Shown: positions 26,232-36,185, counted from the stretch's first letter. The stretch is DNA of 64,000 bases from Dyadobacter arcticus (GCF_011762185.1 NZ_JAASQJ010000003.1:310001-374000); one strand, 5' to 3'. Translations and numbers: made by a program. The notes: generated from the sequence alone by a model not told the origin.

Positions 26232-26948
26232 CTACTTAACCGGTCTTTTGAAGATGGCCTCGTCTACTGGTTCATTCACTGTTACTTTATTGGTAATGAA
26301 GGACATGGTCCCCATTTGTGGATTGACAATCTCCATCGTATTTGGGATTTTCACGCCATTCACCTCCTTATAGTCCGAGAGGTCAATTTCGCCTTCCTGT
26401 CCGTTCATGGTGGCTTTTACTTTACTCACCAGAAAAGTATTTGCGTCAACAAACTGGTCCATTACCTGTCCGTCTTTGGTGGTTAGTTTGAGGTGAAAAA
26501 CGTCCTTTTTGTCTAATTTTTCTTTTCCTACCAATTCCAGCTGGTTACCTTTTTCTTTATAATCAACCAAGCCGCCAAATGGGTCGAGCGAGGCGATTTG
26601 TTGTTTCACCTGATCTGCCGGCATATCTTCCGGCTCACCAGTACCGCCCATCATGGTAGGTCTGATCATCCAGCCCTTCGAATCACTCACGACTTGTACC
26701 ATTGAATTGCCCATCACAGTGGATTCGGTACGGACGGATTTGCCGACTACCAAAATGGTTTTATTCGGAATTTCCATCCCTTGAACCGCCAGAGAGCGTT
26801 CGATCACTAATGTATTCACCGCTTTTATCTTATCGATCCCACCCAAAGCAGCTACATGCTTTTCGACAATTTCGTCGACAGTTTGGGCATAGGATCCAGC
26901 TGCCATCAGGGCCGCTGCCATCGTTAACAATATTCTGCTCGTTTTCAT
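26232..26948 (-). CDS. Exported LolA-like outer membrane lipoprotein-sorting protein
   Basis: 238 residues. The signal peptide (1-21) ends G-S-Y-A-Q. The mature chain starts T-V-D-E-I-V-E-K-H-V-A-A-L-G-G, common to Bacteroidota periplasmic proteins of the LolA/LppX fold, and continues as regularly spaced beta strands ending in D-E-A-I-F-K-R-P. It probably carries a lipid-like ligand in the periplasm. A TAAATTTG box (27000-27007, minus strand) could be its own -7 element; the gap to the TonB receptor gene upstream is 59 bp. Confidence 0.75.
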   Translation of the reverse strand: MKTSRILLTMAAALMAAGSYAQTVDEIVEKHVAALGGIDKIKAVNTLVIERSLAVQGMEIPNKTILVVGKSVRTESTVMGNSMVQVVSDSKGWMIRPTMMGGTGEPEDMPADQVKQQIASLDPFGGLVDYKEKGNQLELVGKEKLDKKDVFHLKLTTKDGQVMDQFVDANTFLVSKVKATMNGQEGEIDLSDYKEVNGVKIPNTMEIVNPQMGTMSFITNKVTVNEPVDEAIFKRPVK

Positions 26949-27007
26949 AAGTAAGATTTATATGCGTTAGATTGGTTTTGCGTATCAAAGACATTCATTC
27001 AAATTTA

Positions 27008-29572
27008 CTACCGGGGAGCACTTCCTCCGCTCGCCGGTGCGCCACCGCCGGATTGTTGTCCGCCACCTTCGCTTTTCACGTCATCATTATTAACAGACTT
27101 GGCTTTTCTTTTCGGTGCGTCCATAGTCATTTTGCCAATTTTGTACGTGAATGTCAGACGAATTCCGCGGTTGTAGAGGTAGACATCATTCACCTGGTTG
27201 AATTGCAGCGAAGTCAATTCGGTGTGAATGTTGAAACGTTTGCTCAGGAAGTTTTCAGCGGCGAGTCCAACGCTTCCTTTTTTGTTATTAAATTCCTTTT
27301 TCACACCAATGGTATAAAATCCAAACCCTCCTTGCATCCCCTGCAGCTGGACTTGGTTTCCCTGCATAAAACCAAATGCCTGCGCGCCCCAGCCATGCGC
27401 AAATGTCGCCTGAGAGAAAATACCACCACTCACATTGAAACCATTATTATTAATTTCTTGTGAAAGACCGTTTTGACCTGTCGTAAGCCCTGTCAATGTG
27501 GTATAAAAGGCATTGGCAAAAATCCCAACATTGATCTTGGTCGTGGCAGCGACATTGGCAAAGAGGTTAACACCATATGCATGCTGTTTTCCAATATTTT
27601 CATAAGTCGTAACAATGGCACCAGCCAATGTATCTGAAGGCTGACGGATCTGGCTGATCGCGTTATTGGTAACCCTGCCGAAGAAAGTTGCATTCACGAA
27701 CGTCTTTTTGATGGTCTTGCTCAAACCCAGTTCAAAGTTATTGGTCAACTCAGGTCTCAGTTCCGGATTACCGATTGTAATGTTCTGCGGGTTGGCTGAG
27801 TTAAAATTCGGGTTCAATTGCTGTAAACCCGGACGTTGGATTCTGCGGTTATAACCCAGTTTTAACGTAGTTCCTTTGAATGTTTTGGAAGCATTCACAC
27901 TGGGTACCAGAACGCCATAATTACCTACACCGACAGTACCCTCATTGGTGCTGGCATCAATGAAGGTATGCTCGTAACGCAAGCCTCCTTTAAATGTGTA
28001 GCGCTTTTTGGTTGTATAAGTATATGAGGTGTAACCGGCTGCAATGTTCTGATGATAAGTAAGGTCACCCGCTGGCTGATCTGTTTCAGGCCGGAAATCT
28101 CCGGTCGGCTCTGCAATCAGGAAGCTGTACGCACTCGTTACCTCACGAAAAATTGCTTTTCCACCAAATTCAAGCAATTGGTTTTTCTTGATAGGTGTCT
28201 GATAATCAGTTTGTAAAGTAAATTCCGTATTCACGTTTTTGTTCAGGTTACGTTGGCGGTTTGTAAGCTGGTTACTTCCGTTCAGCAAATTGGCATCAAA
28301 ATCATTGGTAAGGTCATTGCGGCTGTACAATGTGGAAACACTCCATTCCTGCTGAGGCTTGAACGTATGGAGATAATCAATATTCACATCCACCGTTCCC
28401 GAGAGGTTTCTTGCATCCACATCGCGGGTAGAGATAATATCTGTGGAACCGGTTCGGGTCAGTCTGGTCATCAGGTCCTGCTGGTTGCTAAAATTCCGGA
28501 CACCATATTTCACACCTGCTGTCAGACTTTGATTTTTGGCAAGATCGTAGTCAAAGCCAAGGTTATAGTTTCCAAAAAGTCCGCGGCTGCTTCCGTCACC
28601 GGTTTGAAGCGTTCTTGTGGTAACATCACTTACGGTACTGGTTTGTTCCAATGATGTTTTGGTAATGGTATTATAAATCCCACGGCCAAATCCACCAATT
28701 GTAAATCCAGCCTTTCCTTTGCGGTAACCACCATTCAGCGACAACATAGAACCACGGTTTCCGACACCTGCATCCACATTCAGGTTAAGTCCTTGCAAAC
28801 TGTTCTTTTTAGTAATAATGTTGATGATACCACCGGAACCTTCCGCATCGTATTTCGCCGAAGGACTCGTAATTACTTCCACCGTTTTGATCTGATCTGC
28901 TGGTATTTGCTTTAAAGCATCTGCAACGCTGTTCGCGATGATGGTACTAGGCTTATTGTTGATTAATACCCGGATGTTCTGGCTGCCGCGAAGAGACACA
29001 TTACCATCCAGGTCGACAGTTAAAAGGGGAACTTTGCGAAGAATGTCAGTAGCATCGCCACCTTTCGCGGTAATGTCTTTATCCGCATTATAAACCAGCC
29101 TGTCCACTTTTTCTTCTATGAGCGCGGCCTGGCCGGTAACGGTTACCTCGTTTAAGGTTTTCGTATTCGATGCCAATGTGACTACTCCCAGATCCAATTC
29201 CTGGCCTTTGGCTAATTTGATGTTGTCGATGGTTTTGTTGCCGTAACCAATGAACGAAACCAACACTTTGTAATCTCCTGCGGCGACTTTGGTCAGGGCG
29301 AACTTACCTTTTTCGTCGGCAACGGTACCGTCGATGGCTTGTCCGTTTGCTTTGTTGTAAAGTGCAATGCTCACAAATTCAATGGCATTTGAAGAAGCTG
29401 AGTCGACAACAGATCCTGAAATTTTAGAAGAACCTTTCGGGGTCTGGTCGCCCGCAGTACCAGGTAGCGCTTTTGGCTTTGACGCGCCGCCCGAGGGAAA
29501 TTGGGCAAAAGCGGGTGTCAGAAAGGAAGCCAGAACAATAGTAGCAGTGAGCAGAAGTTTAAACATTTTCAT
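27008..29572 (-). CDS. TonB-dependent outer membrane receptor
   Basis: About 854 residues from M-K-M-F-K-L-L-L-T; the longer frame adds implausible codons. Signal peptide ends A-F-A-Q. Then comes a carboxypeptidase-regulatory-like domain (about 50-135), a plug domain (about 150-250, with S-A-K-Y-D-A-E-G-S-G-G-I-I-N-I-I) and a beta-barrel of the outer-membrane beta-barrel family. The C-terminal tail is Gly/Ser-rich and follows the last strand, which is unusual since barrels normally end in an aromatic residue. No SusD-type partner is adjacent, so the substrate is likely a siderophore, peptide or small glycan rather than a Sus-type polysaccharide. Confidence 0.9.
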   Translation of the reverse strand: MKMFKLLLTATIVLASFLTPAFAQFPSGGASKPKALPGTAGDQTPKGSSKISGSVVDSASSNAIEFVSIALYNKANGQAIDGTVADEKGKFALTKVAAGDYKVLVSFIGYGNKTIDNIKLAKGQELDLGVVTLASNTKTLNEVTVTGQAALIEEKVDRLVYNADKDITAKGGDATDILRKVPLLTVDLDGNVSLRGSQNIRVLINNKPSTIIANSVADALKQIPADQIKTVEVITSPSAKYDAEGSGGIINIITKKNSLQGLNLNVDAGVGNRGSMLSLNGGYRKGKAGFTIGGFGRGIYNTITKTSLEQTSTVSDVTTRTLQTGDGSSRGLFGNYNLGFDYDLAKNQSLTAGVKYGVRNFSNQQDLMTRLTRTGSTDIISTRDVDARNLSGTVDVNIDYLHTFKPQQEWSVSTLYSRNDLTNDFDANLLNGSNQLTNRQRNLNKNVNTEFTLQTDYQTPIKKNQLLEFGGKAIFREVTSAYSFLIAEPTGDFRPETDQPAGDLTYHQNIAAGYTSYTYTTKKRYTFKGGLRYEHTFIDASTNEGTVGVGNYGVLVPSVNASKTFKGTTLKLGYNRRIQRPGLQQLNPNFNSANPQNITIGNPELRPELTNNFELGLSKTIKKTFVNATFFGRVTNNAISQIRQPSDTLAGAIVTTYENIGKQHAYGVNLFANVAATTKINVGIFANAFYTTLTGLTTGQNGLSQEINNNGFNVSGGIFSQATFAHGWGAQAFGFMQGNQVQLQGMQGGFGFYTIGVKKEFNNKKGSVGLAAENFLSKRFNIHTELTSLQFNQVNDVYLYNRGIRLTFTYKIGKMTMDAPKRKAKSVNNDDVKSEGGGQQSGGGAPASGGSAPR

Positions 29573-29664
29573 GGTTTTTAAATATGATACCATAAAAATG
29601 CCATTTAAGTCCCGCGTGAGAAAGAAATTTATGACAAACGCCAAAATAAACGGGATGGATGTGC

Positions 29665-30519
29665 CTATTGTCTTGCCAGATCTTTATATCCGATTAAAAC
29701 AATACCTTCTTCTTTAACGGCGTCTTTGACTTTTTTACTGGTAAAAAGATCCGTTACACCTTGGCGGTCTGAGGCCACATCTTCATAACCAATGTGGCTG
29801 ATCGCCTTCAATTCCGCATCGTTCAATCCCGGATGGTCCACGAACAGATAAGTTTTGCCCGATTCCAGCTTTCCGAGCATGCTGATAAAGCTATTTATTT
29901 TTTCTTCCGGGGTCTTTTTCGGGCCATCGTAGCTGGCATATTTCAGGTCAGCTGGCTCCGGGTCGATGGGGATCTTGTATTCCTTTGCCAATCGTTTTGT
30001 CAAGGCGAGAACGTCGGGGTGCAGGCCCGTACAACCCATATGCGACGAGACATGACTGATTTGGGGAATCTTTTTCAATGCCATTTCAATCTGTGCTCTA
30101 AATTCCTTTTCAATGTCAGCCAGTTTCCAGTCGTTTTCCAGGATCGCCCGTTTAGGGTAGTTCTTATTGGCCCGGACCATTGGATAAAAATAACCATCCG
30201 CATCCCTGATACTGGGGCAATCCGTCAACGGCCTCCATTTGACATTGTCCCATTCGCTGGTGATCGCAAGGTGAATGCCCACATCCAGACCCGGATTTTC
30301 AGCCAGCATCTTCACAGCCTCGGGAAACCAGGGTGAAGGGACAATGACCTCAATGGAAGTTTGGATGCCTTCTTTTGAACTCTTTATCAATGCAAGGTTG
30401 CCCGAATGTGAGTAACCCATGTCGTCGCCGCGCACAATCAGGCGCGGCGCTTTTTGCTGTCCGAAACAGGTAAAGCTAACCAGCAAAAAAAGAAAAGGAA
30501 GTAAGGCTCTCTTCACCAT
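29665..30519 (-). CDS. Exported ChbG/HpnK (YdjC)-family deacetylase
   Basis: 284 residues with a signal peptide (1-21, ending C-F-G-Q-Q). The YdjC-type metal site is visible: R-G-D-D-M-G-Y near residue 31, D-V-G-I-H-L near 80 and S-H-M-G-C-T-G-L-H-P-D near 155, giving the Asp/His/His ligands. The family removes N-acetyl groups from chito-oligosaccharides or related sugars. The enzyme would act in the periplasm. It sits 4 bp after the Tat-exported DinB-type gene, so the two are cotranscribed. Confidence 0.85.
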   Translation of the reverse strand: MVKRALLPFLFLLVSFTCFGQQKAPRLIVRGDDMGYSHSGNLALIKSSKEGIQTSIEVIVPSPWFPEAVKMLAENPGLDVGIHLAITSEWDNVKWRPLTDCPSIRDADGYFYPMVRANKNYPKRAILENDWKLADIEKEFRAQIEMALKKIPQISHVSSHMGCTGLHPDVLALTKRLAKEYKIPIDPEPADLKYASYDGPKKTPEEKINSFISMLGKLESGKTYLFVDHPGLNDAELKAISHIGYEDVASDRQGVTDLFTSKKVKDAVKEEGIVLIGYKDLARQ

Positions 30520-30523
30520 TATC

Positions 30524-31207
30524 TTATTCTTTACCTGGTTTTGCTCCCGGAAGTCTGCTTTTCAAAAATGCGATCTGTCCGCGGTGATTGGATTCGTGCT
30601 CGCAAACGTGAAACCACTTCCAGTAAGTATTAAGAGATTCTTCCTTCGACCATTCCGGATCAATTGCGAGCAGCCATTTATCATCCTTACTTTTCAGTTC
30701 TTTCAGCGTTTTCTCCCGCACTTCGGTGATCATATCGATATAATACTGTGCATTGTTGCCTTTGATATTTTTCCGGCCCTCATCACCAAGTTCCATTGCA
30801 GCTCCCCATATTTTTTTCTCTTCTGCATTCATTTCCTGACGGCCTTCAAATGTATTGGCCTGATAGTATTTTTCAGTGGCGCCAAGGTGCATAACCAATG
30901 CTCCGATGGTGTTGGCATGAGGATCAAGCAGGAAATCGAGCTGTTCCATGCTCATTGATTTGACAGAATTAATAATAGTTGACCTATTGTAATTCAGCAT
31001 CGAAACCAGCGTGCCAATTTGTGGGGAATAACCTTCCATTGGCCCGATCATGAATATGCCTTCTTTTGCCGGAACTACCTGGGTAAGAGGCTTAGCCGAT
31101 AAAACATCAGAGGTAACCGCGCTTAATGCAACAACACCTAATGTGGAGACGGCGCCAGCACGAATAAAATTTCTTCTGTTCAGTGATTCTGAATTGGGAT
31201 TTTTCAT
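30524..31207 (-). CDS. Tat-exported DinB-family protein
   Basis: About 227 residues from M-K-N-P-N-S-E-S-L. The twin-arginine motif R-R-N-F-I-R and a hydrophobic stretch to about residue 35 indicate Tat export of a folded, probably metal-bound protein. The rest is a four-helix DinB-like domain with His in L-V-M-H-L-G, V-C-E-H and N-H-R-G-Q-I-A-F. DinB-fold enzymes include thiol transferases and metal-dependent hydrolases; export is uncommon. Cotranscribed with the deacetylase gene 4 bp downstream. Confidence 0.82.
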   Translation of the reverse strand: MKNPNSESLNRRNFIRAGAVSTLGVVALSAVTSDVLSAKPLTQVVPAKEGIFMIGPMEGYSPQIGTLVSMLNYNRSTIINSVKSMSMEQLDFLLDPHANTIGALVMHLGATEKYYQANTFEGRQEMNAEEKKIWGAAMELGDEGRKNIKGNNAQYYIDMITEVREKTLKELKSKDDKWLLAIDPEWSKEESLNTYWKWFHVCEHESNHRGQIAFLKSRLPGAKPGKE

Positions 31208-31243
31208 AGCATATTTAGTTAATTTTTTATATGCTGCCAATAT

Positions 31244-31291
31244 CAAAAAAAAATCCGGAAAAACAGGAACACTATTCCTGCATTTCCGGAT
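31244..31291 (-). terminator. Rho-independent terminator of the esterase lipoprotein gene
   Basis: On the minus strand, paired ATCCGGA/TCCGGAT arms with an inner CAGGAA/TTCCTG stem form a long hairpin followed by TTTTTTTTT. It lies 20 bp after the stop of the alpha/beta-hydrolase gene at 31311 and ahead of the DinB-type gene. Confidence 0.88.
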
Positions 31292-31310
31292 CTTACTGAA
31301 AAAAGGTATG

Positions 31311-32471
31311 TTATTTCTTGAATGCCATTTTCAGCTCGTCGGCTGCGTAAGCCATCGCATCTTTCGCTTCCGGAACGACAAGTCCCATACCAAAAAATTC
31401 GTGTGTAACACCAGGATAGGTTTTAGAAGAAACCTTCACACCAGCTGATTTTAACTTCTCGCCAAGCATTTCTCCATCTCTTTGAAGTGGGTCAATCTCA
31501 GCCATTACAATAGTCGTTGGCGGAAGACCTTTCAAATTGGCAGCTACCAGATTAATTCTTGGATCTTTGCCTTCACCCATATTGTGCAGGTAATTTTTCA
31601 CAAACCATTCCATCATCGGTTTGTCCAATGGCTTAGCGGAAGCATATTTTTGATACGATTCCGTGGTCATATCTGAACCGGCTACCGGGTAAACCAGCAA
31701 TTGGTGGATCGGTAGAGCAGCACCTTTATCCCGGGCCATAATGCTTACATTGGCGGCCAGGTTACCACCGGCACTTTCGCCCGCAACTGCTATTTTCTTT
31801 GGATCTCCTTTCAAGCTAACCACATTTTTGACAGTCCATAAGTAAGCTGCATATGCGTCGTCATGAGCGGTTGGGAATTTATGTTCTGGGGCCAGACGGT
31901 ACGCCGCAGATACTACAACCGCACCGGTTTGTTCAGCCAGGCTCTTTGCTGAGGCATCGTACACGTCCAGGTCAGCAATCACAAATCCGCCGCCGTGATA
32001 ATATACGATAACCGGGAAAGGCGCATTGCCACTTTTTGGTGTATAAATACGGACCGGAATGCTATCTCCTTTCACTGGGACCATTTTACCCATAGTATCT
32101 ACCATTGCTTCGGGCATGGGGATGTTGTTTTCACTGATCAGTTCCATCACCGCGTCTGTGGGCGTATGGTTTTTTCTGGCTTCCGCGGCAGTCAGCTGTG
32201 GAATGGGTTTGTCCTTATAGTTAACCAGTTTTTCAATGACCGCCTGCATTTCCGGCTTGATATCCGGGGCCCATGCAGGAGCAGCAGCAGTTGGTTTCAA
32301 GGTTTTTGGAGCAGAAGCTGTGTCCGTTTCTGTCACCAAAGAATCTTTGTCAGAGCCAGTTTCGGTTTTGCTGCCGCAGGCTGTCAATAACAAACAACCG
32401 ATCGCCGTTGCGATGGTTGCCTTGCAGACGCGGCTGATAAAATCCGGTTGCTTCAAAAATGTTGTGCGCAT
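31311..32471 (-). CDS. Alpha/beta-hydrolase (hormone-sensitive lipase-type esterase), lipoprotein
   Basis: 386 residues. A lipobox (L-L-T-A-C, Cys near 32) follows an N-terminal hydrophobic stretch, so the enzyme is membrane-anchored outside the cytoplasm. The oxyanion motif Y-Y-H-G-G-G-F (near 158), nucleophile elbow G-E-S-A-G-G-N (near 228), an Asp in A-E-I-D-P and His in V-T-H-E-F-F-G make the complete HSL-family triad. It hydrolyses short-chain esters; the natural substrate is unknown. Residues ~33-70 are a Thr/Ala/Pro-rich linker. Confidence 0.88.
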   Translation of the reverse strand: MRTTFLKQPDFISRVCKATIATAIGCLLLTACGSKTETGSDKDSLVTETDTASAPKTLKPTAAAPAWAPDIKPEMQAVIEKLVNYKDKPIPQLTAAEARKNHTPTDAVMELISENNIPMPEAMVDTMGKMVPVKGDSIPVRIYTPKSGNAPFPVIVYYHGGGFVIADLDVYDASAKSLAEQTGAVVVSAAYRLAPEHKFPTAHDDAYAAYLWTVKNVVSLKGDPKKIAVAGESAGGNLAANVSIMARDKGAALPIHQLLVYPVAGSDMTTESYQKYASAKPLDKPMMEWFVKNYLHNMGEGKDPRINLVAANLKGLPPTTIVMAEIDPLQRDGEMLGEKLKSAGVKVSSKTYPGVTHEFFGMGLVVPEAKDAMAYAADELKMAFKK

Positions 32472-32571
32472 GATTTCAATGGTTATGTTGATGATTTTGA
32501 TTAAAACCTACGGGATTGGGAGGGTTATGGATTAAAAATTGGGAAGTTAATGGCGATTTGATGCAACAATG

Positions 32572-33291
32572 CTAGAAATTGTACTTACTTCCAATGGTCG
32601 GATATGCCTGGAAAGCGCCCGGATTTCCCAAGATGTTATAGTAAACGCTAATCCTTGAACCCACTGAAAAGCCCTTCTTTATTTTAAACCAGACCTGCGG
32701 GTCGCCGTAAAAAGCAAACTTTTTGCCTCTCGGGGCGGGATCTGAGATTCCAGGATTGTGATTTTCAGTAAACGCCGTGAAACTGCCTTCCATAAAAATC
32801 CGGTAATTCAACAAGCCCCGACCCAAGTAAAATGTGGCTTGCGCATCATGCGTAGCAGTTTTAAACGGATTAAAGCGATACGAAGCAGCGGCGTTGAAAA
32901 ATGCTTTTTTCCAAACAAAAGGGTAACTGATTCCAATACCATAGCGATTACCGATATGATATCCGAAGGAGGGCGAAGCGATCCCAAGGCCACCTGAATA
33001 CTGCAATGCAAGATACACCTTGGGCTTCCAGAATTTGATGGTTTGTGATACCTGCATGAAAACCTCGCCCATATTATGCTGATCGCCGCTCAGAAACGAT
33101 TGGGCTTTGAAAAGAAATGATCCGGTCGAAACAGTATCGAGGTTTTTGAAATACTGAAAACAGATCATTGGAAAATTCTTCCGGTTCAACTTTGGATCGA
33201 CCGAATGCCTCAGGTCATAATGCAGCTGGATATCCTGGGCGTTTGACGCAATGCTCCAAAGACAGAGAAAAATCAAAGAAAAACGTTTCAT
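32572..33291 (-). CDS. Outer membrane protein, DUF5020-like
   Basis: 239 residues, signal peptide 1-18 (ending S-N-A-Q). The mature chain opens D-I-Q-L-H-Y-D-L-R-H and consists of alternating amphipathic strands ending in an aromatic residue (S-K-Y-N-F), as in small outer-membrane beta-barrels of the DUF5020 group related to Tsx-like channels. The role is unknown; nucleoside or small-solute passage is possible. Flanked by a ~100-bp gap on the esterase side and divergent from the ConA-domain protein. Confidence 0.65.
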   Translation of the reverse strand: MKRFSLIFLCLWSIASNAQDIQLHYDLRHSVDPKLNRKNFPMICFQYFKNLDTVSTGSFLFKAQSFLSGDQHNMGEVFMQVSQTIKFWKPKVYLALQYSGGLGIASPSFGYHIGNRYGIGISYPFVWKKAFFNAAASYRFNPFKTATHDAQATFYLGRGLLNYRIFMEGSFTAFTENHNPGISDPAPRGKKFAFYGDPQVWFKIKKGFSVGSRISVYYNILGNPGAFQAYPTIGSKYNF

Positions 33292-33411
33292 ATTTTAGCC
33301 GGATCTTAATGATGAATTGATGGGCCAAATGTCTTTTCATGAAACTTGGAATGCCGTAATTCCGGCGTAAAAATTGCGGAAACGTGAAATCTGACTGATT
33401 TAAAAGCTTTT

Positions 33412-34587
33412 ATGAACATTACCGAAGAGAAGGCGTTTATCGATTTGTACACGAAAGCATTTAGAAGATGTTTTGGTAGCCCTCCTTCCGTGCAACTCAG
33501 CGAAGCAGAAAGCAAACATTTTTCGAATGCCATTCAGGAACAAACGGGATTGATCGTTGGCTGGAAAAGCATTAAAAATTACTCTTTGTATATTCTAGAA
33601 CCGGGAAGCGCCAAGAAGGAAAATCCGTCCCTGGCAACATTGGATACGCTTGCCCGATTCGTGAATGCCGCGCCCAAAACGGATGAATTGCTTAGAAAAA
33701 AGAATGAATCACACTATCCTTATTGGTTTACCCATCTTGAAAATTCCCGAAACTTAACCGGTCTCAGGTCCATTGAAAAACCCGCTACAACACCTACTTA
33801 CCCAAAAATATTGCTGATGACAATCTCAATCCTGGCCATTGCAGCAGTCTTTTCTTTTTATATATTTTCTCAAAAGACAGCAGATTTCAATGAGGATTTT
33901 AATCAGCTGAGCGAAGATTCCCTCTCAGCCCATGGCTGGATATTGCGTGATAGGGAGCCTGTTTATTGGGGAAAAAGAAATTTCAAGCCCGGGCATTTGA
34001 CGCTTTTTACACAGGAAGGCGACAATTACATCTCCGGCAATCAAAAAGCACATATCAATAATTTTTTGTTTCGGGAAACAGTATCTGAATGTTTTAGTAC
34101 CGAAGTCCTTTTTACTGATTTTATTCCTGAACATAACTGGCAGCAAGCGGGTATTCTGCTCACGGAAGATACTTTACCAAACAGTAAAAATTTGAGATTA
34201 AGCCTGGCTTACAATGATTTTTTCGGAGGATATGTCAAGCCGGGTGAAATTATTATCCAGGCCGTTTATGATGACGGCGATCCTGTAAGAAAACCGGAAG
34301 AGCTAACCCACATGACACTTTTCACCAATCAACCCGCCAATCAGCAGATTATCCGCCAAAATCTGGCCAAATCGGCGTTAAGGATTGAGAAAACGGGTTC
34401 ACGCTTCCGGCTGCTGCATGCTTCCGGGTCTCCAAGCCTTTTCGCTTTGAAAGAGATATTGGAGAAAGAAATAGACTTCTCGCCCAAGTACGCAGGTGTA
34501 TTCGCGCTGAAAGGTTTTGTGCCGGAAACACCTGTCAAGCCGGTGCGTATTGATTTTTTCGGCATGAAAAAACTCGATTGCAATTAG
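33412..34587 (+). CDS. Single-pass membrane protein with helical N-terminal domain and ConA-like outer domain
   Basis: 391 residues. Residues 1-105 are polar and helical, with E-Q-T-G-L-I-V-G-W-K-S-I-K-N-Y-S and N-P-S-L-A-T-L-D-T-L-A-R-F, a conserved N-terminus I associate with Spirosoma/Dyadobacter proteins and which could be a DNA- or protein-binding helical domain. One membrane helix spans about 139-158. Residues ~170-390 resemble the concanavalin A-like beta-sandwich of beta-xylosidase C-terminal/DUF1349 domains, which bind glycans. The topology, cytoplasmic helical domain and outer lectin-like domain, suggests a one-protein transmembrane sensor, but this is inference. Confidence 0.65.
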   Translation: MNITEEKAFIDLYTKAFRRCFGSPPSVQLSEAESKHFSNAIQEQTGLIVGWKSIKNYSLYILEPGSAKKENPSLATLDTLARFVNAAPKTDELLRKKNESHYPYWFTHLENSRNLTGLRSIEKPATTPTYPKILLMTISILAIAAVFSFYIFSQKTADFNEDFNQLSEDSLSAHGWILRDREPVYWGKRNFKPGHLTLFTQEGDNYISGNQKAHINNFLFRETVSECFSTEVLFTDFIPEHNWQQAGILLTEDTLPNSKNLRLSLAYNDFFGGYVKPGEIIIQAVYDDGDPVRKPEELTHMTLFTNQPANQQIIRQNLAKSALRIEKTGSRFRLLHASGSPSLFALKEILEKEIDFSPKYAGVFALKGFVPETPVKPVRIDFFGMKKLDCN

Positions 34588-34765
34588 GATTTTGTTCAAA
34601 TCCCCAATATAATGCCACCGCCCTTTTCCTGATAGGCTTATCTGGAGCCGCGTTTTCATCATTGATCGGAAATGCTTCAGTCGGAGGGACAGAGGGCAAT
34701 ACAATTAGGAATGAGGCGCCAGGCTCTTTAATGCATAGATAAGCTGAAAATAAACGAACAATACG

Positions 34766-36170
34766 ATGTCGACGGAAAGTCATGAACATATTGGCCGGCG
34801 TTCGTTCCTGCAAAAGGCCGGATTGGTTACGTTAGCTGGCGCTGGGGCTGATTTGACAGGTTTTCAATTGCCTTTTTCTCCAACCATGAAAAAAATAAAG
34901 ATCACCAATGTTGATTCCAATTTTGAAAGGGAGCCGCTGAATCCTTACCGATTCAAGGGGAGCGCCATTACGGATAGTTGGCAAAGCATTGCGATGCTGG
35001 AATCGGAATCGGGTATCCGGAAAGTGGGGCTGGGAACGCAGGGCGTGCTTTTGGTCTGATTCGAAGGTTTTTGCGGCACATTCTGAAAGTGCGGGAAATG
35101 CATTGATGTATGCCATGAGCGAGCGGGCGCTGCAAATGCTGCGGGGTACAACATTCACCGATCCTGTCCAATTATTGGAAGATATGCTTCCGGAAGTGCT
35201 GGCTTATGGTAAAAAAATAACCGGAAATCCTGACCTGCGTAAAACGTTTGCCCTGAATGCCCTGGTTTGTGTAGATAATGCAGCCTGGCTCTTATATGCG
35301 CAGGAGAACAATATTACCCAATTCGATGAAATGATACCGGCGGCTTATAAGCCTGGCTTATCTTATCGTCATGAAAAGGTGGCCAGCATTCCTTCTTTCA
35401 GCGTGGGAACTACGGCCGAAAGAATAAAGCAGGCCGCGGATGAGGGCTATTTTATTTTAAAATTAAAAACGGGTGCTGCGGGGACACAACAGCAAATGAT
35501 CGAGAAGGACATTGCTTTTCTCACATCCCTGCATAAAACAATCGGTCATTACGAAACACCATATACCCAGAACGGGAAAATACCTTATTATTTTGACATG
35601 AATGGCCGTTATGAAAAGAAGGACACCCTCCTGCGTTTCCTCGACCATGCCAGGAAAATAGGCGCTTTTGACCAGATAGCAGTCATTGAAGAGCCTTTTG
35701 AAGAAAGCAATGAGGCTAGTGTCGGTGATCTGGGCGTTCGGGTTGCAGCTGACGAAAGTGCACACACCGTTGAAGATGCAGCACATCGCATTGAGCTAGG
35801 TTATTCTGCTATTGCTGTAAAAGCCATTGCCAAGACGCTTAGTATGACGATGAAGATTACGCAGCTTGCATATGAAAAAAAGATACCCTGTTTTTGCGCC
35901 GATCTGACTGTAAACCCGATTCTGGTTGATTGGAACAAGAATGTTGCCGCCCGTTTGCAGCCTTTTCCCGGAATGTCCGTCGGCTTGCAGGAAACAAACG
36001 GTCATCAATACTACAAAAATTGGGACCGGCTGATGACTTACCACCCGATGTCAGACGCGACGTGGATCAAGACGCAAAAAGGAGTGTATTTAACCGATAA
36101 ATCATTTTACAGCGCCAGCGGAGGAATACTGGCACCGTCTGCTCATTATGAAGGGCTATTTAAGGGTTAA
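34766..36170 (+). pseudogene. Tat-exported enolase-superfamily enzyme (mandelate racemase/muconate lactonising type), frameshifted
   Basis: Two frames carry one protein. The first (34766-35059) has a twin-arginine signal (G-R-R-S-F-L-Q-K-A-G) and the capping domain start, ending G-T-Q-G-V-L-L-V-stop. The second continues W-S-D-S-K-V-F-A-A-H to 36170. Removing one T from the TTTT run near 35049-35052 restores G-V-L-W-S-D-S-K. All catalytic elements remain: L-K-L-K-T-G lysine, D-M-N, I-E-E-P-F-E-E and A-D-E-S metal ligands. With no other lesion, the break is a recent mutation, sequencing error, or possibly +1 slippage at CUU-U. The substrate is unknown. Confidence 0.8.
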
Positions 36171-36185
36171 TATGCGACTATTAAC

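Noticed and set aside
34535-34813. Minus-strand frame in the gap before the enolase-type gene
   Set aside because: It overlaps both neighbouring genes and has no recognisable sequence; the ~180-bp gap itself shows no other feature.
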